From Rhizobium sp. TH135 (lineage in GTDB: Bacteria > Pseudomonadota > Alphaproteobacteria > Rhizobiales > Rhizobiaceae): DNA of 64,000 nt. Within the stretch, counting starts at the first letter, position 1. Each line of letters opens with the position of its first letter. The stretch spans positions 434,001-498,000 of the forward strand of contig NZ_PKRP01000001.1 of assembly GCF_002855515.1 (NCBI RefSeq), given 5' to 3'. The translations under genes were made by a program, and so were the position numbers. Positions 1 through 9,113 of the stretch are shown here, piece after piece. The notes under the pieces are model-generated. The model made no database searches. It was not told the origin of the DNA and was given only the letters and a program-made list of their open reading frames with translations.

Positions 1-93
1 CCGAGCCGCGGTTCGGCCGTGCCCTCGACCGGCCGCAAGGACGCTCCGAAGGGTGGCGAAGCCGAAGGCGGTCTGGAACCCCAGCCGCACTGA
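1..93 (+). CDS. ftsH: C-terminal end of a gene cut by the window edge, probably the FtsH AAA+ protease
   Basis: Only the last 30 codons are present, reading in frame 1 to a TGA at 91-93. The tail is Gly/Pro/Lys-rich and ends GGLEPQPH, which resembles the disordered C-terminal tail of rhizobial FtsH. In rhizobia ftsH usually precedes glmM, as here. FtsH is a membrane-anchored zinc protease that degrades membrane proteins and short-lived regulators. The catalytic part lies outside the window, so the call rests on the tail, the order of genes and the terminator that follows. Confidence 0.65.
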   Translation, partial: PSRGSAVPSTGRKDAPKGGEAEGGLEPQPH

Positions 94-114
94 GCGCCAC
101 AACGCTTCAAGATC

Positions 115-142
115 AAGGCCACCCCAGCGGGTGGCCTTTTTC
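115..142 (+). terminator. Intrinsic terminator after ftsH
   Basis: A perfect 10-bp stem (AAGGCCACCC / GGGTGGCCTT) with a CAGC loop runs into a T tract. It lies 22 nt after the ftsH stop, so glmM, starting at 341, needs its own promoter in the remaining stretch of about 200 bases. I see no convincing -35/-10 pair there. Confidence 0.85.
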
Positions 143-340
143 GTTTCAGATGATCCTATCAGCAGAATTTAGTGGACGACCGGATGCTCGGTAACGCCGT
201 GTAATCGTTTTTAGCGCTATTTTACGTGTCCTTTACTGCGTTCTGTGGCATGAGCAGCCAACAAGGGATCCCCGCACGATCGCTCACGAATGATGACGTT
301 CTGCAGCGGCCGAGATCCATAGGACTTGAAGGAACACTTG

Positions 341-1696
341 ATGACACGTCGTTACTTCGGCACGGACGGCATTCGCGGCCTCTCCAATCGCTTCCCCATG
401 ACACCGGATCTCGCCATGCGGGTCGGCATCGCCGCCGGTACGATCTTCCGCCGCGGCGGCCATCGCCACCGTGTCGTGATCGGCAAGGATACGCGCCTGT
501 CCGGCTACATGCTGGAAAACGCCATGGTCGCCGGCTTTACCGCAGCAGGCCTCGACGCCTTCGTTCTTGGCCCGATCCCGACACCCGCCGTGGCCATGCT
601 GACACGCTCGCTGCGCTGCGACCTCGGCGTGATGATCTCGGCCTCGCACAATCCCTTCGCCGACAACGGCATCAAGCTTTTCGGCCCCGATGGCTACAAG
701 CTCTCGGACGAGCTGGAGCTGCAGATCGAGGACATGCTGGAAAAGGACATCTACGGCCAGCTCGCAGCGCCGAACGACATCGGCCGCGCCAAGCGTATCG
801 ACGGCGTGCATGACCGCTACGTCGAGTTCGCCAAGCGCACCCTGCCCCGCGACGTTACCCTGCATGGCCTGCGCGTCGCGATCGACTGCGCCAACGGCGC
901 CGCCTACAAGGTGGCCCCCGCAGCCCTCTGGGAACTCGGCGCCGAAGTCGTCACCATCGGCAACGAGCCGAACGGCACCAACATCAACCTCGAATGCGGC
1001 TCGACCCACCCGGAAACGCTGCAGAAGAAGGTGCATGAAACCCGCGCCGACATCGGCATCGCGCTCGATGGCGACGCCGACCGCGTCATCATCGTCGACG
1101 AGAACGGCACCGTGATCGACGGCGATCAGCTGATGGCGGTCGTTGCCGAAACCTGGGCGCAGGACGGACTGCTGCGCGGCAATGGCATTGTCGCGACCGT
1201 CATGTCGAACCTCGGCCTGGAACGCTTCCTCAGCGACAAGGGCCTGACGCTCGCCCGCACCAAGGTCGGCGACCGCTATGTCGTCGAACACATGCGCAGC
1301 CACGACTTCAACGTCGGCGGCGAGCAGTCCGGCCATATCGTGCTCTCTGATCACGGCACCACCGGCGACGGCCTCGTGGCCGCTCTGCAGATCCTGGCCG
1401 CCGTCAAGCGTACCGGCCGGACGGTCAGCGAGCTCTGCCATCGCTTCGAGCCCGTGCCGCAGCTCCTGCGCAATGTCCGCTTCTCTGGCGGCAAGCCGCT
1501 GGAAGACGCCGTGGTCAAGCAGGCGATCGCCGATGCCGAAGCCGAACTCGCAAAGTCCGGCCGTCTGGTCATCCGCCCCTCCGGCACCGAGCCCCTGATC
1601 CGCGTCATGGCGGAAGGCGACGACCGCGAGCAGGTCGAGCGTATCGTCAACGAATTGGTTGATGTCATCGGCAGCGTGCGCAGCGCCGCCGCCTGA
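341..1696 (+). CDS. glmM: Phosphoglucosamine mutase GlmM
   Basis: Interconverts glucosamine-6-phosphate and glucosamine-1-phosphate, the step before GlmU on the way to UDP-GlcNAc for peptidoglycan and lipid A. The protein is 451 aa, normal for the family. It opens with [11 protein letters not shown]. The phosphoserine motif ISASHNP places the catalytic serine at residue 102, the same number as in E. coli. The metal-binding loop DGDADR is at about 243-248 and the C-terminal phosphate-binding loop [10 protein letters not shown] is present. ATG 341 is chosen over an in-frame TTG at 326 because homology starts there and GAAGGA lies just upstream. It converges on yebC with a shared terminator. Confidence 0.97.
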   Translation: MTRRYFGTDGIRGLSNRFPMTPDLAMRVGIAAGTIFRRGGHRHRVVIGKDTRLSGYMLENAMVAGFTAAGLDAFVLGPIPTPAVAMLTRSLRCDLGVMISASHNPFADNGIKLFGPDGYKLSDELELQIEDMLEKDIYGQLAAPNDIGRAKRIDGVHDRYVEFAKRTLPRDVTLHGLRVAIDCANGAAYKVAPAALWELGAEVVTIGNEPNGTNINLECGSTHPETLQKKVHETRADIGIALDGDADRVIIVDENGTVIDGDQLMAVVAETWAQDGLLRGNGIVATVMSNLGLERFLSDKGLTLARTKVGDRYVVEHMRSHDFNVGGEQSGHIVLSDHGTTGDGLVAALQILAAVKRTGRTVSELCHRFEPVPQLLRNVRFSGGKPLEDAVVKQAIADAEAELAKSGRLVIRPSGTEPLIRVMAEGDDREQVERIVNELVDVIGSVRSAAA

Positions 1697-1720
1697 GCCG
1701 TCGCCAAATCCCTGAAAAGC

Positions 1721-1753
1721 AATAAGCCCGGCTGCGATGCAGCCGGGCTTATT
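1721..1753. terminator. Bidirectional terminator between glmM and yebC
   Basis: A perfect 15-bp stem with arms AATAAGCCCGGCTGC and GCAGCCGGGCTTATT and a GAT loop, flanked by A/T-rich ends on both sides. It serves both convergent genes. Confidence 0.85.
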
Positions 1754-1777
1754 GTTTGTCTAGATCGGCCCAGAAAA

Positions 1778-2524
1778 TCAGGCCGAAAGTTTCGCCATGA
1801 CTTCGTCGGACACTTCGAAGTTCGAGTAGACGTTCTGTACGTCGTCATCGTCTTCCAGCGTGTCGATGAGCTTCATCAGCGAGGTCGCCTTTTCTTCGTC
1901 GACTTCGATCGTGTTCTGCGGCTTCCAGATGGCCTTGACCGATTCCGCGCCACCGAGCACGGCTTCGAGCGCCTTGGACACTTCGTTCATGTCTTCGAAG
2001 GCGCAGTAGATCGTATGACCATCTTCATCGGACACGACGTCTTCGGCACCGGCTTCGATCGCCGCTTCCATGACCTTGTCGGCATCGCCGACCGCAGCCT
2101 TGTAGGTGATCTCGCCGACATGGTCGAAGGAGAAGGATACCGAACCGGTTTCGCCGAGTGCACCACCGGCCTTCGAGAAGGTCGAGCGGACGACCGAGGC
2201 CGTGCGGTTGCGGTTGTCGGTCAGCGTCTCGACGATGACTGCAACGCCGCCCGGACCATAACCCTCGTAACGGATCGCGTCATAGGTCTCGGCATCGGCA
2301 CCGGAGGCCTTCTTGATGGCGCGCTCGATGTTGTCCTTCGGCATCGACTGTGCCTTGGCGTTCTGCACAGCGAGGCGAAGTGCCGCATTCATCGCTGGGT
2401 CAGGCAGACCGGTCTTTGCAGCCACCGTGATTTCGCGCGCGAGCTTGGAGAACATCTTGGAACGGATACCGTCCTGCTTCCCCTTGCGGTGCATGATGTT
2501 TTTAAACTGTGAATGGCCAGCCAT
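1778..2524 (-). CDS. yebC: YebC/PmpR-family protein
   Basis: 248 aa, full length for the family, opening [18 protein letters not shown], the YebC signature. It has the typical three-domain make-up: a helical N-terminal domain with the [11 protein letters not shown] segment, then two mixed domains including [14 protein letters not shown] and an acidic C-terminus. YebC proteins were long annotated as DNA-binding regulators; newer work links family members to the ribosome and translation of difficult sequences, so the role is best left open. It is a single gene, divergent from the PNPOx-family gene. Confidence 0.95.
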   Translation of the reverse strand: MAGHSQFKNIMHRKGKQDGIRSKMFSKLAREITVAAKTGLPDPAMNAALRLAVQNAKAQSMPKDNIERAIKKASGADAETYDAIRYEGYGPGGVAVIVETLTDNRNRTASVVRSTFSKAGGALGETGSVSFSFDHVGEITYKAAVGDADKVMEAAIEAGAEDVVSDEDGHTIYCAFEDMNEVSKALEAVLGGAESVKAIWKPQNTIEVDEEKATSLMKLIDTLEDDDDVQNVYSNFEVSDEVMAKLSA

Positions 2525-2682
2525 GGCACCCCTGATCAGGTCTGTATGTTGGGAATGGGCGCCTTATACGGGCGAAATCCGCCCGGTTCAAGGGTCATCA
2601 ACCCTCTGCAAAGCGCCTCCGGCTAAGGAACATCTGACCTTGATCTTCGTTGCCTCCACGGCAAAACCCAAGGAGACAAAAG

Positions 2683-3186
2683 ATGGCAAGCTTCACTGAA
2701 GCCAAGGAAAATCCCGTAGAACAGCTTTGGGAGGAAATCGACGACGTGCATGCCGGTATGCTCGGTCTGGTCGGCTCCGATCTTCTCATGCGGCCCATGG
2801 CACCGCAGGCCGATCGCTCGACACATATCATCTGGTTCTACACCAAGACCGACACCGACCTTGTGAAGGCAATTCGTCAAGGCAGCCGCGGCCAGTTCTG
2901 TCTCGTCGGCAAGAACCACGACTATCATGCCTCGCTGACCGGCAGCCTGACGGTGGTCAAGGATCAGGCAAAGATCGATGAATACTGGAACTCGGTCGTG
3001 GCAGCCTGGTACGAGGGCGGCAAGTCCGATCCCCTCCTCACCATGCTGGCGCTTTCCCTCGACGAAGGCGAGATCTGGGCCTCGACCGGCAACACCATCA
3101 AGTTCGGCTGGGAAATCGCCAAGGCGAACCTCAACCCGGAAAAGATGCCTGACGTCGGCGTTCACCGTCACGTCCGCTTCGCCTGA
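2683..3186 (+). CDS. Pyridoxamine 5'-phosphate oxidase-fold protein (general stress protein 26-like)
   Basis: 167 aa. The sequence (for example HIIWFYTKTDTDLVKAI and a later WYEGGKSDPLL) matches the short FMN-binding split-barrel family typified by general stress protein 26 rather than true PdxH. Members bind a flavin; the substrate is unknown. The start at 2683 is supported by AGGAG at 2671-2675 and by homology beginning at MASFTEAKENP; the longer frame from 2650 has no such support. Monocistronic, between divergent yebC and a convergent secreted hydrolase. Confidence 0.85.
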   Translation: MASFTEAKENPVEQLWEEIDDVHAGMLGLVGSDLLMRPMAPQADRSTHIIWFYTKTDTDLVKAIRQGSRGQFCLVGKNHDYHASLTGSLTVVKDQAKIDEYWNSVVAAWYEGGKSDPLLTMLALSLDEGEIWASTGNTIKFGWEIAKANLNPEKMPDVGVHRHVRFA

Positions 3187-3201
3187 GGCGAAGGGGTCGG
3201 G

Positions 3202-4044
3202 TCAGACCCCCTGAAGCACGAGGATCAGCGGCTTCTTCGGCAATGTCCGCATGGACACGGTGAAGCCGCGGTTATCCGAGATCTGCGTGTCGAAACTGTC
3301 GTCGAACATCGACAGAAAGGTTTCGATCGGCGGACCCCGGCGATGCATGGGCAGGATCACGGCGGAGCGTAACCGTTTGACGATCCGGCTCATGCTGTCG
3401 GCGCCGAGCGTCAATCCACCGTCGACAGGCACCATCAGAATATCCAGGCGGCCGATCTCGCCATAATGCGTATCGGTGAGTTCATGATGCAGATGGCCGA
3501 GATGCCCGATGCACAGACCCGCCACTTCAAAGATGAAGATCGAATTGCCGTTTGCCTCCATCGATCCGCCCCAGTCGCGGATATCTGTCGGCACATTGCG
3601 GATATAGGCGTCACCCACCACCAGGCGATGCTCTACGGGCTGTCCCGGCTGCGTCTCGTTCCAGCCCTGCAGCACAGCGCCGATCCCCGGATCCGGATTG
3701 AGCGTGTAGTGGCTCGAATGCGCCTTGTTCATCGTCACGACATCAGGCGTGCGCGATGTCCTCAGCCATCCGTTGAAGTCAGTGGCAATCGAAATGCCGC
3801 CGGGCGTATCGATCTGGAAGGTGGAATGCCCCACGAAGGTAATGACAACGTCTTCCTGCACCTGCGCGAGAGTCAGCGCCGGAGCCCCTGAGGCAGGCGG
3901 GGTGAAATTCGCATATTGGACGTTCGGGATCTTCTCGGCGATCAGCTGACACTGGCTGACCTGTGGCCGATTGGCTTCCTGTGCAAACACGCTGCCGGCC
4001 AAAGCCGTGAGCGCCATCGTGGACAACACCAGTCTCAGCATCAT
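3202..4044 (-). CDS. Secreted metallo-beta-lactamase-fold hydrolase (UlaG-like branch)
   Basis: 280 aa with an N-terminal signal peptide (MLRLVLSTMALTALAGSVFAQ, cleavage expected after FAQ near residue 22). The body carries ITFVGHSTFQIDTPGG, an S-H-Y segment where the HxHxDH motif would lie, HLGHLHH and a late MHRRGPP histidine. This fits the 'beta-lactamase superfamily domain 2' branch, whose metal ligands are less regular than in classical enzymes. A periplasmic hydrolase is likely; the substrate is unknown. It stands alone, ending 16 nt from the convergent PNPOx-fold gene. Confidence 0.75.
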   Translation of the reverse strand: MMLRLVLSTMALTALAGSVFAQEANRPQVSQCQLIAEKIPNVQYANFTPPASGAPALTLAQVQEDVVITFVGHSTFQIDTPGGISIATDFNGWLRTSRTPDVVTMNKAHSSHYTLNPDPGIGAVLQGWNETQPGQPVEHRLVVGDAYIRNVPTDIRDWGGSMEANGNSIFIFEVAGLCIGHLGHLHHELTDTHYGEIGRLDILMVPVDGGLTLGADSMSRIVKRLRSAVILPMHRRGPPIETFLSMFDDSFDTQISDNRGFTVSMRTLPKKPLILVLQGV

Positions 4045-4151
4045 GCCGCTCCCTGCACCGTCTTCCCTGCGGCTCAGAATGCGGGAGCGTCGGGAAAGCG
4101 TAAAGCGGCCTCCCCGTCTGCGAGCGTCACAATGGCGTTATCGCGGGACGC

Positions 4152-4976
4152 TCAGGCCCAGAACGGCGGGATCGTCTCGGCGAGGCGTGGCCCGAGCCGG
4201 AGCGGCGCGATCTTCTCGGCCAGTCCCGTTGCATCGGAAATCTCGACCCCGACGCCGCAGATCGTCGCCGGACCGCTCGCCGCCTCGAAACGCCCCTTCG
4301 GCATCTTCGAGATGAAACGGTTGAGCGGCTCTTCCTTCTCCATCCCGAGTGACGAGTCATAATCGCCACACATGCCGGCATCCGACATATAGGCCGTGCC
4401 ACCATTCAGGATCTGGTGGTCGGCGGTCGGCACATGCGTATGGGTGCCAACAACAAAGCTTGCTCGGCCATCGACGAAATGACCGAAGCACTGCTTCTCG
4501 CTGGTCGCTTCCGCGTGGAAGTCGAACACGATGACGTCGGCCTGCTCCTTGAGCGGACAGGCGGCAAGGATCGTCTCGGCCGACTTGAAGGGATCATCGA
4601 GTTCGGGATGCATGAAGACGCGGCCCATGATGTTAGCGACGAGCACGCGCGCGCCGTTGCGGGCATAAAACAGGCCGGAGCCCTTGCCCGGCGTGCCGGC
4701 CGGATAGTTTGCCGGGCGCAGGAACTGGTCATGCCGCGTGCAGAAGGAAACGGCCTCCTTCTGGTCCCAGACATGGTTGCCGGTGGTAACGACGTCGGCC
4801 CCGGCATTGATCGTCTCGAGATAGATGTCCTCGGTGATGCCGAAGCCGCCGGCAGCGTTCTCGCCGTTGACGATGACGAAATCGAGCTTCAGGTCGGAGA
4901 TCAGGCCCGGCAACCGCTCCCATACAGCCGTACGTCCGGTCTTGCCCACCATGTCTCCGAGGAACAGAAGTCGCAT
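4152..4976 (-). CDS. ymdB: YmdB-family metallophosphoesterase (TIGR00282 type)
   Basis: 274 aa, usual length. The binuclear metal motifs are intact: FLGDMVGKTGR at the start, IVNGENAAGG, TTGNHVWDQKE, and the late FHAEATSEK and GTHTHVPTAD histidine clusters. Relatives such as Bacillus YmdB hydrolyse 2',3'-cyclic nucleotides. It starts 10 nt after the fthC stop on the same strand, so the two are probably one transcript; this fthC-ymdB pairing is common in rhizobia. Confidence 0.93.
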   Translation of the reverse strand: MRLLFLGDMVGKTGRTAVWERLPGLISDLKLDFVIVNGENAAGGFGITEDIYLETINAGADVVTTGNHVWDQKEAVSFCTRHDQFLRPANYPAGTPGKGSGLFYARNGARVLVANIMGRVFMHPELDDPFKSAETILAACPLKEQADVIVFDFHAEATSEKQCFGHFVDGRASFVVGTHTHVPTADHQILNGGTAYMSDAGMCGDYDSSLGMEKEEPLNRFISKMPKGRFEAASGPATICGVGVEISDATGLAEKIAPLRLGPRLAETIPPFWA

Positions 4977-4986
4977 TTTCGTCCAA

Positions 4987-5568
4987 TCACTCCATGAATC
5001 TTTTGAGGCCGCTTTCGGTCAGCACGGCCTCTAGCCGGACATCATGGGCCTCGAAGGGCACTTCTGCCACCTCCTGACAGTCGAATGCAATGCCGATCAG
5101 CCGCGGATGCCGGCCTTTTTCCCGCAGACGAGCGATCGCGCGGTCATAATGGCCTGCACCATAGCCGATCCGGTTGCCGCCAGCATCAAAGGCGGAGAGC
5201 GGAACCAGGAGCAGATCCGGGTCGAGAACGGCAGCCTCCGGCCCCGGGCCACGGGTGCCGAAGCCAGTATTGACGAGTTCTGCACCGGCCACGAGTTCGC
5301 GAAAGACGATCGTCTCCTTGTCCATAACGACGGGCAGGCAGAGGCGCGCGCCCCGTCCCTTGAGCCGCGCCATCAGCGGGCGGATATCCGCCTCGGAGCG
5401 GATCGGGAAAAAGCCCGAGACCACGATCCCCGGCTCCATCTCCAGAGCGTCGCCGGCATGCTCTGCCATCGCAAGGCTGTGCTCCAGCCTCAGCTCCGCC
5501 GGGATCGCATCCCGGACCGCCAGTCGCGCCTTGCGGATGTCGGCCTTCAATTCCCGCTTTTCCACCAC
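4987..5568 (-). CDS. fthC: 5-formyltetrahydrofolate cyclo-ligase
   Basis: Converts 5-formyl-THF to 5,10-methenyl-THF with ATP, returning a storage folate to the one-carbon pool. The diagnostic C-terminal block is present (LVPLSAFDAGGNRIGYGAGHYDR). I place the start at GTG 5568 because AGAGG lies 6 nt upstream and the resulting 193 aa is the family's usual size; an ATG at 5646 would add 26 residues with no similarity and would overlap a possible TTGACG -35. In many bacteria this gene adjoins the 6S RNA; here a chemoreceptor gene lies between them. Confidence 0.9.
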   Translation of the reverse strand: MVEKRELKADIRKARLAVRDAIPAELRLEHSLAMAEHAGDALEMEPGIVVSGFFPIRSEADIRPLMARLKGRGARLCLPVVMDKETIVFRELVAGAELVNTGFGTRGPGPEAAVLDPDLLLVPLSAFDAGGNRIGYGAGHYDRAIARLREKGRHPRLIGIAFDCQEVAEVPFEAHDVRLEAVLTESGLKRFME

Positions 5569-5731
5569 CTGCAGCCTCTTTCTTCGCAACCTCGCCAAAT
5601 ATGGGGAGGCAAGACACCAGAAAATCGTGTTTTTGCCCTTCGTCAACTTGGTTTGAAATTACCCTAAAAAACCAAGGATTAACTCAAAGCGCTTAGACTA
5701 AGGATCAAGACAACGTTCAAGGGGCATTTCT

Positions 5732-7759
5732 ATGCAGTTCTTTTCGCGCTTCGGCATCACGAAAACAATCACCGCGACGACGGTCATGATCTTGATCGCG
5801 GCACTCGGAGCCGTGGCGTGGGTCATCTCCGGCAGCATCGAGACGCGCATCCAGCAGCAGGCGATTGCCGGCCAGGACGCAAGCCTTCGTACCGCCGCCA
5901 CCATCATTGAGCGCGACCTGCCGGGCACCAAGGTGACCTGGGCGAAAGACGGCAATGTCGAGCGGATCGTGATGGAAGGGATCCCGAAGGAATTCACCGA
6001 ACACACGATGATCGACACGATCGGCCGCATGACTGGCCAGACGGCGACGATCTTCGCCTGGGACGCCGAGAGCAAGGACTTCTGGCGCCGCACCACCAAC
6101 ATCATCAAGCCTGATGGCAACCGTGCCGTCGGTACGGCACTCGGCCAGACCGGCGCCGTCTATCCCTTCTCGGTCAAGGGTCAGGTCTATCGCGGCGAAG
6201 CCGTCATCCTGGAAACGCCCTACTACACGATCTACCAGCCGATCTTCTCGCCGGCCGGCGACGTGCTCGGCATCCTCTATGCCGGCGTTCGCAAGGCCGA
6301 CATCAACAGCATCGCCACCGAGATGACCTATGCCATCGGCACGACAGCCCTGATCGTGCTTCTGATCGCAGCCACGCTCGTGGGACTGCTCGTTCGCCGT
6401 ATCGTCGGCTCGCTGCCCCGCCTGACCGCCGTTGCCGACCGCCTCGCCTCCGGCCAGCTCGAGACCTCCGTTCCGGATCAGCACCTGCACAACGAGATCG
6501 GCGCCCTCGCCCGCTCGATCAACGTTTTCCGTGAAAGCGCCATCCAGAAGATCGAAATCGAGCGCCGCGCTGCAGAAGCAGCCGCCCAGGGCGAACGGGA
6601 CCGCGCAGAGAACGAGAAGGCGAAGGCTGAAGACTCGCGCATCGTCCAGGAAGCCGTCGACGTTCTGGCCGACTGTCTGAACCGACTGAGCGACGGTGAC
6701 CTCACGGTCCGCATCGATCGCACCTTCACTGGCAACCTTGATCGCCTGCGCGTCGACTTCAACGCGTCCGTCGAGAAACTCAGCAGCACGCTTGCTGAAA
6801 TTCGCGTGGAAACCAGCGGCATCGAGGCAAGCTCTGCCGAAATGCGCTCTGCCACCGACGATCTCTCGAAGCGTACCGAACAGCAGGCTGCCTCGCTGGA
6901 AGAAACCTCCGCCGCCCTCGAACAGATCACCTCGACCGTGCGTGGCTCGTCTTCCAAGGCCGACGAAGCGGCGGCCATGGCAACCAAGGCGCGCCAGAGC
7001 ACCGAGAATTCCAGCAAGGTCGTCTCCAACGCGATCGAGGCAATGAGCCGCATCGAGCAGGCATCCAGCGAAATCTCGAAGATCATCAACGTGATCGACG
7101 AAATCGCCTTCCAGACCAACCTGCTGGCGCTGAACGCCGGTGTTGAGGCCGCACGTGCCGGTGAAGCCGGCAAGGGCTTTGCCGTCGTCGCTCAGGAAGT
7201 CCGTGAACTGGCTCAGCGCTCTGCGAATGCTGCCAAGGATATCAAGGCGCTGATCAACAAGTCGGGCGAAGCCGTCGCCGGTGGCGTCTCGCTGGTCCAG
7301 CAGACCGGCAACGCTCTGGGTGAGATCTCCACCCAAGTGGCCGTCATCAACGACCACATCACGTCCATTGCGTCAGCCGCACGTGAACAGTCGACTGCGC
7401 TCAACGAGATCAACGGCTCGGTCAACCACATGGACCAGTTCACCCAGAAGAACGCCGCCATGGTGGAAGAGGCAACAGCCGTCACGCACCGCCTTGCCGA
7501 CAGCGCCCGCAACCTCGCAGGCCTCGTCTCGCAGTTCCGCATGGCCGGCGCGGCAACCTCTGCCGCCCGCTCGTCTGCTGCACCGACCTACTCCGCATCG
7601 GCACCTGCCTACCGCCCGGCCGCACGCCCAGCTGCTGCTGCAGCCGAAACCCGGCCCGTTGCCTCCCCGGCCCGCAAGATGGTCGGCAACCTCGCCAAGG
7701 CATTCGGCGGCGGCAACACGGCCGCAGCCGCATCGCAGGACAACTGGGAAGAATTCTGA
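5732..7759 (+). CDS. Methyl-accepting chemotaxis protein with periplasmic Cache-type sensor
   Basis: 675 aa. TM1 at about residues 9-31, then a periplasmic sensor of about 170 residues with the Cache-like features TATIFAWD and [25 protein letters not shown]2 is at about 205-228, followed by HAMP ([19 protein letters not shown]) and a second HAMP-like segment near 310. The signalling hairpin tip [22 protein letters not shown] is canonical. The last five residues are NWEEF, a CheR/CheB docking pentapeptide, so the receptor should be methylation-tuned. Ligand unknown. It lies alone between fthC and the 6S RNA, with its own terminator. Confidence 0.95.
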   Translation: MQFFSRFGITKTITATTVMILIAALGAVAWVISGSIETRIQQQAIAGQDASLRTAATIIERDLPGTKVTWAKDGNVERIVMEGIPKEFTEHTMIDTIGRMTGQTATIFAWDAESKDFWRRTTNIIKPDGNRAVGTALGQTGAVYPFSVKGQVYRGEAVILETPYYTIYQPIFSPAGDVLGILYAGVRKADINSIATEMTYAIGTTALIVLLIAATLVGLLVRRIVGSLPRLTAVADRLASGQLETSVPDQHLHNEIGALARSINVFRESAIQKIEIERRAAEAAAQGERDRAENEKAKAEDSRIVQEAVDVLADCLNRLSDGDLTVRIDRTFTGNLDRLRVDFNASVEKLSSTLAEIRVETSGIEASSAEMRSATDDLSKRTEQQAASLEETSAALEQITSTVRGSSSKADEAAAMATKARQSTENSSKVVSNAIEAMSRIEQASSEISKIINVIDEIAFQTNLLALNAGVEAARAGEAGKGFAVVAQEVRELAQRSANAAKDIKALINKSGEAVAGGVSLVQQTGNALGEISTQVAVINDHITSIASAAREQSTALNEINGSVNHMDQFTQKNAAMVEEATAVTHRLADSARNLAGLVSQFRMAGAATSAARSSAAPTYSASAPAYRPAARPAAAAAETRPVASPARKMVGNLAKAFGGGNTAAAASQDNWEEF

Positions 7760-7780
7760 TCCCAGCCGCCCAACCAACAA

Positions 7781-7814
7781 AAAGCCGTCGCGAGCGATCG
7801 CGGCGGCTTTTTTG
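7781..7814 (+). terminator. Intrinsic terminator after the chemoreceptor
   Basis: A 12-bp stem (AAAGCCGTCGCG / CGCGGCGGCTTT, one G-T wobble) with a 6-nt loop, followed by a T-run. Confidence 0.85.
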
Positions 7815-7879
7815 TATGATCTCGATGAGATGAAAAGGTGCGATCCACGGCAACCGATGGAGATTTACGATCCTGGGTG

Positions 7880-8035
7880 CCTACAAACGTAGGTGGGCGC
7901 CATATGTCCGAGCCCACGGGCCCGGCCAGGGACAGCTCCCTTTGGATCGAGTATGGCCCCAGGGATTGTGGTTCCTGTCGTGAGGCGCAGACCGCAACTC
8001 AGATATAGGCGCTTCGCGGGCAATGCGCCAGTGGC
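7880..8035 (-). ncRNA. ssrS: Probable 6S RNA
   Basis: Located directly downstream of zapA on the same strand, the usual alphaproteobacterial position. The minus-strand transcript folds as a long rod. Its 5' segment GCGCCTATATCTGAG (7997-8012 region) pairs almost perfectly with CTCGGACATATGGCGC (7896-7911 region). Between them lies a weakly paired central region (TTGCGGTCTGCGCCTCACG against CCCTGGCCGGGCCCGTGGG), then an apical hairpin (ACAGG...ATCCCT against AGGGAG.CTGT). That closing stem - open bubble - apical hairpin plan is the 6S hallmark: the RNA mimics an open promoter and sequesters sigma-70 RNA polymerase. Exact ends are estimates, and a small hairpin CCTAC-GTTT-GTAGG marks the 3' side. 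Confidence 0.78.
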
Positions 8036-8050
8036 CTTGGCAAATAGTCC

Positions 8051-8431
8051 TCAGGCCTGAGGCTGGGGAGCGGGCCGTTGGGTGAGTTTGCGGGTAATGC
8101 CGTTCAGACGCTCTGCAAGGTCTGATATAGCATGCGCGACGGCTTCTTCGCGGTGATGCACGCCTAAAAGGACGGTATCGCGCCCGTCGCGGAAACCGGC
8201 AAGCTCGGCTTCGGCGGCCGCCAGACGGCGATTGATCTCCGCCATCTCGTCCATGACCATGATCCCGGCCATGACGGTGATCCGGAGATCGCCGATTTCG
8301 CCGAACTGTCCCTTGAGATGGCCGACATAGCGATCGAACTGGCTCGCAAGCTCGGTGAGATGGGCCTCCTGGCCCTCCTCGCAAGCCATGCGATAGGCTT
8401 TTCCGTCGATCGTGACTGTCACCTGCGACAT
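8051..8431 (-). CDS. zapA: Cell division protein ZapA
   Basis: 126 aa. Opens MSQVTVTIDGKAYRMACEEGQE, the ZapA N-terminal signature, followed by HLTELASQFDRYVGHLKGQFGEIGD and a long coiled coil with hydrophobic repeat (ISDLAERLNGITRKL). ZapA binds FtsZ and promotes filament bundling at midcell. It lies 68 nt downstream of a DUF4164 coiled-coil gene, with which it is probably co-transcribed, and immediately upstream of the 6S RNA. Confidence 0.93.
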   Translation of the reverse strand: MSQVTVTIDGKAYRMACEEGQEAHLTELASQFDRYVGHLKGQFGEIGDLRITVMAGIMVMDEMAEINRRLAAAEAELAGFRDGRDTVLLGVHHREEAVAHAISDLAERLNGITRKLTQRPAPQPQA

Positions 8432-8499
8432 CGGCCTTCCAACTCTTTCTCACACGCGGCGTTCTGGCGCCGGAAGCAACTAACGCTTTTGTCGACCGT

Positions 8500-8772
8500 T
8501 CAGCGGTCGAGCACCGCCCGGATCGTTTCCATCGCCGTTACGAGACGGCGGGAAACCTCGCGGTTGACTTCTTCGAGGCGGTTCGCCCGAAACTCCGACT
8601 GATCGAGATCCTGGGCGAGACGCGCCCGGTCGGCATGAACGCGCCGAACCTCGCCGTCGATCTCCGTGCTCTCGCGCTCTGCTTCGAAACGCATGTCGAC
8701 GGCGTTCTCCAGCCCGGCGACAGCCTGCCGTAGCGCTGCGAGTGCGGCATCAACCGAATTTTCCGCCGGCAT
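8500..8772 (-). CDS. DUF4164 coiled-coil protein
   Basis: 90 aa, highly charged and almost entirely helical, with no signal peptide or membrane span. The sequence (ALRQAVAGLENAVDMRFEAE, then DGEVRRVHADRARLAQDLDQ) has heptad-like spacing. This small protein conservedly precedes zapA in rhizobia and is classed as DUF4164. A division-related role is inferred only from the neighbour; there is no recognisable enzyme motif. Confidence 0.85.
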   Translation of the reverse strand: MPAENSVDAALAALRQAVAGLENAVDMRFEAERESTEIDGEVRRVHADRARLAQDLDQSEFRANRLEEVNREVSRRLVTAMETIRAVLDR

Positions 8773-9113
8773 TCGTTCGCCCCTGCCTCAGTGATGTCTG
8801 TTCGCTACACGAATCGTCGTGGCCGCCCCGACCATGTGTGCCGGGACAGTAAGCCCCGGGCTTGCCGCGCGTCAATAAAGCGCGGGCCCTTGGAAGAAGC
8901 CAATTCTGTGGAAGACTGTCCCCATTTGCTGCTCCCGAAGTCATCTTCCGAACTCGCACAGGAAAGAGGCAAAGAGATGTTTTCTTGATCCCAGAAACGC
9001 CCGAAGCCGGCCCATTTGTTGACTTGCGCGATGCACCTGCTAAGGATCACCCCCGTTCAGGCGGCCCACCCCGGCGGGCCGTATCTCGAAGCCCCGGAAC
9101 AAGCGGATAAGCC
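8773..9113. other. Divergent intergenic region between the DUF4164 gene and tkt
   Basis: 341 bases with no credible gene; the short frames here lack ribosome sites and family resemblance. The most promoter-like pair for tkt is TTGACT at 9019-9024 and TAAGGA at 9041-9046 (16-nt spacer). A GC hairpin CGGCCC/GGGCCG at about 9062-9081 lies in the expected leader, without a T-run. No operator-like repeat was seen. Confidence 0.5.
9019..9046 (+). promoter_or_regulatory. Candidate housekeeping promoter for tkt
   Basis: TTGACT, a 16-nt spacer and TAAGGA lie 68 nt before the tkt ATG. The -35 box matches the consensus in five of six positions; the -10 is weak, which is common in alphaproteobacteria. 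Confidence 0.35.

Noticed and set aside
3193..3210. Hairpin GGGGTC/GACCCC after the PNPOx-fold gene
   Set aside because: Short stem overlapping the stop of the convergent gene and without a T-run; too weak to call a terminator.
5717..7357. Long antisense frame across the first chemoreceptor (also 9351-11150 over tkt and 57792-59234 over the nucleotidase)
   Set aside because: Antisense frames of GC-rich genes are commonly open; compositions are biased and the sense strand encodes clear, full-length proteins.
7881..8453. 190-codon minus-strand frame over zapA and the 6S region
   Set aside because: Arg/Pro-rich shadow translation in another frame of zapA, with no family resemblance. The region is better explained by zapA and a structured RNA.
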